From contig MU646505.1 in the NCBI GenBank assembly GCA_026770585.1, forward strand, positions 159,776 through 172,069: DNA of 12,294 nt, written 5' to 3'. The position numbers were made by a program, and so were the translations under genes. Position 1 is the first letter of the stretch; each line of letters opens with the position of its first letter. A model generated the notes under the pieces. It saw only the letters and a program-made list of their open reading frames with translations. It was not told the origin of the DNA and searched no databases. This document shows positions 6,756 through 12,294 of this stretch, in pieces. This DNA is from Baffinella frigidus (lineage: Eukaryota > Cryptophyceae > Cryptomonadales > Baffinellaceae).

Positions 6756-6985
6756 TCCAACCTGAAACAACTTGGCCAATTCTGAGAACATAAAACATTA
6801 GATCCGAACGTTCAAGGTAACTAGTCCTGATTTGCACTGCAAATTTCCCTTCAATACAATTTAAATTTTGAATAAACACGACATGTCCCAACAAACTTCA
6901 GATCTCAAGTTGTCAATTTTGGCCAAGTCTTTCCACATCGTCACCAGGGTTTGGAGTTTATTGCAACCAAAACACCCCCGACAGC
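6756..6985. other. Short unique spacer between opposed arrays
   Basis: About 230 bases of ordinary, fairly AT-rich sequence separate a G-rich array on the left from a C-rich array on the right. A minus-strand frame of 84 codons (7115 to 6861) crosses part of it and contains LVTMWKDLAKIDNLRSEV, which is not low complexity, but no family is recognised. Confidence 0.5.
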
Positions 6986-7197
6986 CCACAGCTACATTTA
7001 GAACCTTGAACCCTGAACCATGAACCCAGCACCATAAACTCTGGACCTTGAAACCTGAACCGTAAACTCTGAACCCTGCACACTGCCGCATAAACCCTAT
7101 GACCTCATCCTTCAACCCTCATCCCTAAACTCTTAACTCTGAACCATGCACCCTGAATCCTGAACCCTGCAACTTAAAACCTGAACCCTGAAAGCCT
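6986..7197 (-). repeat. Telomere-like C-rich array
   Basis: Degenerate ACCCTGA and ACCCTAA-type heptamers, so the G-rich strand is here the minus strand, opposite to the flanking arrays. The array abuts the TPX2-like fragment at about 7197, and reading that fragment onward leads straight into repeat-encoded residues (GFRLSGFRF). Confidence 0.8.
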
Positions 7198-7541
7198 GAA
7201 GCCTTCGACACGGGCCTCCTCGAGGGCGTGGAGTTTGGCAAAGTCGGGCACGCGGCGCGCCGCGAACTTGGCCTCTGCGGCGAGGCGGTCCATCCTCGCG
7301 GCACCCGTGGCCTGCCTTCTGCCTCCTTTTTCACCTCGGACAGAGCTCTGCTCAGATCCAGGCCAGAATGCCTCTGCGGCTCAGTAGAATGGCACCAACG
7401 TTCGTGCTTCGCCCAGAAGCTGAGCGGAACACGCCCAACCCCCAGCTTCTCCTTCGCCGTTGGGGGGATTTTGAATGGCTCAATTTTTATATGTTTGTAT
7501 ATTTGTACGGAGTCGCGTCCGCGGCGTCCCAAGGCAGTCAT
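7174..7541 (-). pseudogene. TPX2-like microtubule-associated protein fragment
   Basis: A minus-strand frame from ATG 7541 contains GLDLSRALSEVKKEAE and then loses coding character. A second frame, two bases shifted, carries ATGAARMDRLAAEAKF and AARRVPDFAKLHALEEARVE before running into the telomere-like array and stopping at 7174. The motif FxARxVPDFxxLH resembles the short repeated motif of TPX2-family proteins, which bind microtubules and spindle factors. The frame change falls at a repeated GGCAG (GGCAGAAGGCAG), so a 5-base insertion would explain it; without it the two halves read continuously. A possible acceptor (GAGCCGCAG|AGGC) precedes the coding-like part. I infer a partial gene cut off by the array and broken by a frameshift. 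The TPX2 label is tentative. Confidence 0.4.
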
Positions 7542-7603
7542 GAGCTAAGTGAATTCACTTTTGGCAGCGCACATAGATGGACTTGATCGTGGATTTTTTG
7601 ACC

Positions 7604-7663
7604 ATGGGTCTTTCCCCAAGGGACCTTGTCTTGACTGCTTCCCCCAGGGGGTTGTCGCATGGT
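7604..7663 (-). repeat. Dispersed element, copy 3 (truncated)
   Basis: GGGTCTTTCCCCAAG through CCCCCAGGGGGTTGTCGCATG matches copy 1 at 4054-4107 with few differences. The minus strand reads HATTPWGKQSRQ, LGKDP, against ATTPWGRQSRQ, LGKDP in copy 1. The copy ends abruptly at GTCGCATG, where a G-rich array begins, in the same arrangement as copy 2 followed by block 2. Confidence 0.75.
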
Positions 7664-8760
7664 TTGGGGTGCAGGGTTCATGGTGCTTGGTGCAAGGTGC
7701 TGGGTGCAGGGGGCAGGGTTTAGGGTTTAGGGTGTAGGCTTTAGAGTTTACAGGTTTAGGGTTCAGGGTTGAGATTTCAGGTTTCAAGGCGTGTGGTTGA
7801 GGGTTGAGGGTTGAGAGTTTAGGTTTCAGGTTTTGGGGTGTAGAGTGTAGGGTGTAGGTTTCGCAGGGTTTGGGGTTCAGGGTATATGGTTTAGGGTTTA
7901 GGGTATATGGTTTAAGGTTTCGGGTTGCGAGTTTATGGTTTGGGGTAGCATAAAATACTAAATGGGTTTCAGGGTTGAGGGTTAACGGTCAACGGGTCAG
8001 GATTTGGAGTCTAGGGTTTGGGGTCAGGGTTTAGGGTTTAGGGTGGAAGGCTTTGGGTTCTGGTTTTGTGGTTGAGAGTTTAGGGTTTATGGTTCACGGT
8101 TTACGGGTCACGGTTAATTTGTTTATGTGGTTTGCGGTTTGAGGTTCACGGTTTGGAGTTGAGGGTTTAGGGTTTAGGGTGTAAGGTCAAAAGTTTAGGG
8201 TTCACGGTTTACGGTTTACGGTTTAAGGTTCACGGTCTAGGGTTTCGTCGGTTTCGGGTTTGTGTGTCCAAGGTTGAGGGTTGAGGGTTAAGGTCGTAGG
8301 ATGTAGGGTTTAGAGTTTGGGGTTCAGGGTTTAGAGGGTTTAGAGTTTTTCAGGGTTTAGAGTTTGGGGTTTAGGGGTTAGGATTTAGGGTTTCGTGGTG
8401 AACCAGGTTTAGGGATTAGGGTTTAGGGCTTGAGGATTAGTGTTTAGGGTTTGGGTTTTGGGGTGTAGGGTGTAGTGTGCAGTGTAGGGTGCAGATTTTA
8501 CGGCGTGGTGCGTAGGGTTTAGTAGGGTTTAGGGCGTTGGGTTTGGGATTTAGGGTTCAAAGGTTAGGGAGTGTTTTGCAGGTTGTGTGGTGTTCTTTGT
8601 AGTGGTGCAGGTTGTGTGTTCTACTTTGTAGTCTGGGTGTAGAGATTCAGGATCAGGGGTTCAGGGATTAGGGTTTGGGTTTGAGGGTTGAGGGTTTAGG
8701 GCTTAGGATTCAGGAATTAGGATTTAGGGTCTAAGATTTTGGGATTCAGTGTTAGTGTCA
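7664..8760 (+). repeat. Telomere-like G-rich array, block 3
   Basis: About 1.1 kb of degenerate GGGTNNA heptamers with the same ordered landmarks as block 2: TTTCGGGTTGCGAG (7918), GGTCAAAAGTTTAGG (8185), ATTTTACGGCGTGGTGCG (8495), and TCTGGGTGTAGAGATTCAGG (8632). Spacing between landmarks is longer than in block 2, so the duplicates have diverged by gain or loss of heptamers. No gene was recognised. Confidence 0.85.
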
Positions 8761-8769
8761 TCAGTTTTT

Positions 8770-9000
8770 CCTCTCGGCGAAGGACGGGGAGGAGAAAAAA
8801 GGTTTAATAAATTCTCAAACACGACCGCCACACGCCAGAAGGCAAGGCGGAACGAGACGTAAGGGCTCTAGCAGCCCGCGACCATCCCTGAGGGCGGGGG
8901 AGGGGAGGAGAACGTCTCGCCCTGGAGGAGCGGAGGGGGAAACTATCCACGAACCTTTAGGTCCTTTAGGTTTTAATTTCGCCCAACATATGCCAACAAA
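8770..9000 (+). repeat. Dispersed element, copy 4 (inverted relative to copies 1-3)
   Basis: ACGAGACGTAAGGGCTCTA (8852-8870) matches the reverse complement of 5457-5475 with one mismatch. The 39 bases at 8959-8997 match the reverse complement of 3912-3950 at 36 positions. The order of shared blocks is the same as in copy 1, so this is a shortened inverted copy. The plus strand reads KHDR, RD, RAL, DHP, as in copy 2. The other strand, which opens with a GTG start at 9078, reads VGICWAKLKPKGP, parallel to VGMCCAELKPKGP of copy 1. Confidence 0.75.
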
Positions 9001-9036
9001 AAAAGCCCACAAACGAGCCTCACAACCTAAGAACAA

Positions 9037-9067
9037 ATGGCTCCAATTCCAAGAAAGTTGGAGCCAT
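9037..9067. repeat. 10-bp hairpin ATGGCTCCAA / TTGGAGCCAT
   Basis: Perfect 10-bp arms enclose an 11-base loop. The arm is the same decamer that is tandemly repeated near the telomere (145-202). It lies just past element copy 4 and could be a terminal structure of that element or a coincidence. Confidence 0.6.
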
Positions 9068-10190
9068 TGGATTGCCACAAACTGATCTCAAGAACTGGTC
9101 AGGGCGAAGGAGGATGATCTCAAGAACGGAATTTGCTGTGACCAGACGTTGTCATCCCCGAGGCAGGCCGACCGTCGACCGGGAGACCCCCTCTCGGCGC
9201 CGTCGACAGAGCCTGTCGAAGACGCGGCACCTCGAACAGGAGGATCGCCAACAGGTCCGTCGGAGCGCGCCGGGCGGGAGACCCAGGGCAGGGTGGGGTT
9301 CACACACGCACCGGAGGGTGCGGCCGGCGCAGACAGTTCCGCGAGGGCAGGGTTTCAGGAGATGCGTGGGATGCCAGCTTGAGAGCTGGGATGCTGTCTG
9401 TCCGCGCGCGGACCGCATGGGCGCGCGGCTGGTGGTGGGTTGGGCGGTGTGCTGTGTGGGCTGCGGGGCGCTCGGGGAAAACCTTCCCTTTTTCATTCGA
9501 TCGTGCCGGATGACTCGGTTGGCTCACTCTTCACAATTCCCACAGAACCAGGAGGGCTGGGATCTGATTTCTTCGCCGCTAGAGCCTTTTAAAAGGGGCC
9601 TTGTTTTCAATGCATTGAATGATTAAGGTAGCGGCGAGGGAAGGGGAGAAGAAGGAGGTCAGAAAGTTTCGACATCGAATCCATAGACAGCGGGCCTCTG
9701 CTCTCTGCTCTCTACCACGTCCGCACCTGCGCCCTCCCAAGGACCCCCCAGAGCATTGGCAACGGTGTACGCACCACCAGCGAGCACGCTGCATCCTCCT
9801 GCCAAGCTGCGCTTTCTGCTCGTGTACACCCCCCTCCGAACTCCTGGGCGATTCAATGGGCTGGAACTCGAGGGCGATTCAAGCTGCTCAACCGGCACCC
9901 TTCCTGCAGCTGGAGGCCTCCTCTCGCGTGCCCTTCTACGATGGGGAACAAGTGTTTCTGCCCCGCCAAGGTAGCCTGCCCCGCCCGCCATGCGACACTC
10001 AATAATCAGGCAACCACGCTAGGGGGTTGGTTCCATGGATGAAGATTGAGGCGTCACGGTGTGACGTTGTGCGGCCCTAAATATATTGTCAAGTGGGACG
10101 GTTGAGTCGGCGGGTAAGGGTACGACTCCCTCAGTTATTCAAATCTAGATGTAGGTATGGTGGTGGTACTATGAGTGGTGGGATTCTCGA
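9068..10190. other. GC-rich unique block with unrecognised frames
   Basis: Long open frames occur because of high GC. The longest, 9072-9626 on the plus strand, starts at TTG, and its first ATG is 14 codons in; it is Arg-rich at first, with a hydrophobic run (LVVGWAVCCVGC) later. Another frame from 9149 also lacks an ATG. One short stretch looks exon-like: CCTTCCTGCAG|CTGGAG to CGCCAAG|GTAGCC (9911-9970), reading EASSRVPFYDGEQVFLPRQ. None of these could be assigned to a family. No RNA gene was seen. Confidence 0.35.
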
Positions 10191-11067
10191 AAGCGCGACT
10201 GCGTCACGCCTGACAGCTCCCTGGACCCGGTGGAGCAGGAGGGGGCCGACCCGATATCCGTTATTGCAGAGACGGGTATCCTTGGAGGGGGCGGGCAGCA
10301 GCAAGATGCTACGTCAGGAGTAAGCAGAAAGCAGGTCACCACCTCGCCAGCGGACCCTGAGAGCATCAGACCAGCACCGCCCGCAGAGGACTCTGTCTTG
10401 CGGCCGTTTCCTCTGCTTGCACGATCTTGCCTTGACATTTCAGCTGTACCTGACCATTCGCATTGGTCCATGCACATTCCTCGCGGGGGCGCGCGTGCGT
10501 TGTGGACACATCGTGCGTGTGCTGGGGCGGACACGCCTCGCATGCCCTCTTCACCGCCTGCGCTCTTCGCCCACTCGACATTCCTGCACTTTCGGATGTG
10601 CTACGGTCCAGGGGTCAAGGTCGAGAGGTTCGGTCGTCTCGCTGTGCGGCCTTCGATGTCTTGTTTCGTGGGTGTTGTGGCGTGGAAAGCAGCTTCATCT
10701 CCCTTGCGTTTTGGTACCGTGCAAGGCCTACTAGAAGGAGTGTTGAGACACGCGTGACATGGCATGTCCTGTGTCCTCCGCAGGCGCGGGAGGGCGCGGG
10801 GCAGGCCAAGGTGCAAGTGGCCAAGCCTGCCCGCCCTCTCCAGGTCAGAGCCCTACACCCTACACCACACACCCTACACCCTACATCCTACACCCTACTT
10901 CTTACACCCTCCAGGTCAGAGCCCGCCCGGAGGTGAGTGTTCTGCGGCGTTTCCGCTCCGCCGGTCCATCTTCAGGAGCAGACTTTGGCAGTAGCACTAG
11001 GACAGAGCGGCCCTCCACCACACGGCAAACCTCTTTTTTAAAAGGCAACTTGCCCCGAGAAAATTAA
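10171..11067 (+). CDS. Unrecognised coding-like region, possibly a spliced gene
   Basis: A plus-strand frame open from before 10200 reads PDSSLDPVEQEGADPISVI and TSGVSRKQVTTSPADPESI, with the balanced composition of real protein. Possible splice signals are GGA|GTAAGC at 10320, TTGACATTTCAG at 10443, CTCCGCAG at 10783 and a strong CGGAG|GTGAGT at 10932. A later segment ends AREGAGQAKVQVAKPARPLQ at a CAG|GT site (10843). Skipping a 71-base insert continues in frame as VRARPEVSVLRRFRSAGP to a stop at 11067. Without skipping, the frame stops at 10936. No domain is recognised and the start is unknown. This is a hypothesis for a multi-exon gene, not a firm model. Confidence 0.3.
10838..10924 (+). 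repeat. Telomere-like insert flanked by 16-bp direct repeats
   Basis: CTCCAGGTCAGAGCCC occurs identically at 10838-10853 and 10909-10924. Between them lie 55 bases of C-rich telomere-like heptamers (CTACACC, CTACATC and similar). Each direct repeat contains CAG|GT, so the unit from 10844 to 10914 has GT-AG ends and would be a 71-base intron. Confidence 0.85.
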
Positions 11068-11090
11068 GTGTAAGACCTTTTGTGGTACAA

Positions 11091-11138
11091 ATTGGAACAC
11101 GTGACCCCCAGATACTATTGGAACACGTGACCCCCAGA
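11091..11138 (+). repeat. 26-bp duplication with a CACGTG core
   Basis: The 22 bases from ATTGGAACACGTGACC to CCAGA occur identically at 11091-11112 and 11117-11138, separated by TACT. Each copy carries the palindrome CACGTG, the core of E-box and G-box sites. A regulatory role cannot be claimed because no gene start is identified nearby. Confidence 0.85.
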
Positions 11139-11167
11139 CACTTCTCATACGCTGCCATTGGCTTCGT

Positions 11168-11385
11168 TGTATTGATAGTAGGCTCGGGGGTGGTTGTACT
11201 TGTAGTAGCATCGGGGGTGGTTGCACTTGGTATTAGTGGTTGTATTTGCAGTAGCCTCGGGGTGGTTGTACTTGTAGTAACCTGGGGGTTGGTGTACCTG
11301 CATGATCCTTAGGTGTGGTTGTACGTGTAGTGGCCTCGGAGGTGGTTGTACTTGTATTAGCCCCAGGATAGTTTGTACTTGTAGG
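11168..11385 (+). repeat. Diverged 27-bp minisatellite
   Basis: About eight units resembling TGGTTGTACTTGTAGTAG followed by CCTCGGGGG succeed one another with substitutions and small indels. The third unit is expanded by an inserted GTATTAGTGGT-like piece. The 27-bp length keeps frame, so the plus strand reads hydrophobic repeats (VVVLVVASG) and the minus strand Thr/Ser-rich ones (TSTTTSEATT); both look like consequences of the repeat. Confidence 0.75.
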
Positions 11386-11564
11386 GCGGGGGTACCAGGG
11401 AGAGCTCTGATGAGTCAACTGTCGTAAGGTGTTGCGATGCTAATGGAGAGTTTCGAGGAGTGTTGATGCTCAAGTGGTGCTCGCAACAGGACACGCCTGC
11501 GGACCAAGCCCAGGAGGGGGCGGACCCGAAGGCATCGCCCCCAGGTGCGTTGCCCTCAACCCTG

Positions 11565-12294
11565 GCCACCACACCCTGCACCCTACACCCTTCACCCTGC
11601 ATCCTGCACCCTGCACCCTAAACGCTAAACGCCCAACGCTACACCCTAAACGCTACACCATACACCGCACACCCTAATCGCTACACCCTCCACCCTACAT
11701 CCTACACCCTGCACCCTGTACCCTACACCCTACACCCTAAACGCTCAACGCCAAACCCTAAACGCTACACCCTACACCGCACACCCTAATCGCCACACCC
11801 TACACGCTACACTCTACTCCCGGCACCCTACACGCTAAACCCTACACCCTAGACGCCAAACGCTACACCCTAAACTCTACACTCCACACCGCACACCCTT
11901 ATCGCTACACCCTACACCCTACACCCTGCACCCTGCATCCTGCATCTTAAACGCTAAACGCTAAACTCTACACACTAAACGATACACCCTACACCGCACA
12001 GCCTATAAACCGTACACCCTACACACGGCACCCTACACCCTACACCCTACACCCCACACCCTACACCCTACACGCTGCCCCCTACATCCTCAACTCTATA
12101 CCCTACGCCCTACACCTCAAACCCCAAACCATACACCCTGAACGTAACACGCTACACGCTACAGGCTACACGCTACACTCAGCACCCTTCACCCCGCACC
12201 CTACACCCTACACCCTACACCCTACACCCTGTATGCTCAACGCTACACGCTAAACCCGACACCCTGAACCATCAACCCCTACACCCTACACCCT
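11565..12294 (-). repeat. Telomere-like C-rich array with 112-bp higher-order period
   Basis: Degenerate CCCTACA and CCCTAAA heptamers continue to the window edge, with the G-rich strand on the minus strand. A distinctive block containing CACCGCACACCCTAATCGC recurs, with its CCGCAC core at 11665, 11777, 11889 and 11994. The spacings are 112, 112 and 105 bases, that is 16, 16 and 15 heptamers. The neighbouring landmark CTAAACGCTACACC also recurs 112 bases apart (11646 and 11758). Later parts (12040-12240) are closer to plain CCCTACA. No gene was seen. Confidence 0.85.

Noticed and set aside
9072-9626. 184-codon plus-strand frame as a gene
   Set aside because: It starts at TTG, is Arg-rich from GC-rich DNA and has overlapping open frames on the other strand. 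No motif was recognised.
9659-9991. 110-codon minus-strand frame as a gene
   Set aside because: No motif was seen and two plus-strand frames overlap it. High GC content explains the lack of stops.
10093-10160. Possible tRNA-like fold around GGTTGAGTCGGC and TTCAAATCT
   Set aside because: No acceptor stem, anticodon arm or correct arm spacing could be drawn.
11082-11312. Hydrophobic 76-codon frame as a membrane protein
   Set aside because: The hydrophobic runs come from the 27-bp minisatellite. The opposite strand is open as well.

Overview
The window reads as a chromosome end and subtelomere of a nuclear eukaryotic genome, most likely a unicellular alga or other protist. It opens with 13 perfect CCCAAAA heptamers (G-strand TTTTGGG). 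Later stretches are dominated by degenerate heptamers of the form GGGTNNA or their complement. Gene traces show GT-AG introns and eukaryotic families: a PP2C phosphatase motif, a MYND zinc finger, a TPX2-like motif and a bZIP-like coiled coil. The repeat-encoded peptides make me lean towards a cryptophyte such as Guillardia. That is an impression from memory, not something the sequence proves. No tRNA, rRNA, CRISPR array or bacterial-type operon was recognised.

Layout. 1-120: terminal telomeric repeat and C-rich transition. 120-770: low-information subtelomere. 771-889: three tandem copies of a CTAG-rich unit. 880-1462 (minus strand): a bZIP-like gene split by an 82-bp perfect-ended hairpin. 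1500-1755: short tandem repeats. 1760-2661 (plus): a spliced PP2C-like gene or gene fragment with a probable one-base frameshift. 2662-3660: no recognised gene. 3912-4314: copy 1 of a dispersed element, followed by a MYND gene (minus) and three unrelated minisatellites up to 4948. 5050-6755: G-rich telomere-like array with element copy 2 embedded. 6755-7200: short unique spacer, then a C-rich array. 7174-7541 (minus): TPX2-like gene fragment. 7604-8760: element copy 3 and a second G-rich array that is a diverged duplicate of the first. 8770-9000: element copy 4, inverted. 9000-11070: GC-rich unique block with unrecognised coding-like stretches, one interrupted by a 71-bp intron-like insert of telomere-like repeats. 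11091-11385: minisatellites. 11565-12294: C-rich array with a 112-bp higher-order period.

The genes do not look like a pathway. They look like partial or decaying copies stranded among expanding repeats. The most unusual signals are two small insertions in coding-like sequence, each of which exactly accounts for a reading-frame change: the 82-bp hairpin at 1198-1279, and the 71-bp telomere-like insert at 10844-10914 bounded by duplicated CAG|GT sites. Other notable signals are the heptamer-locked higher-order repeats and the dispersed element whose copies keep matching peptides. All names rest on motif reading by eye; no database search was done.
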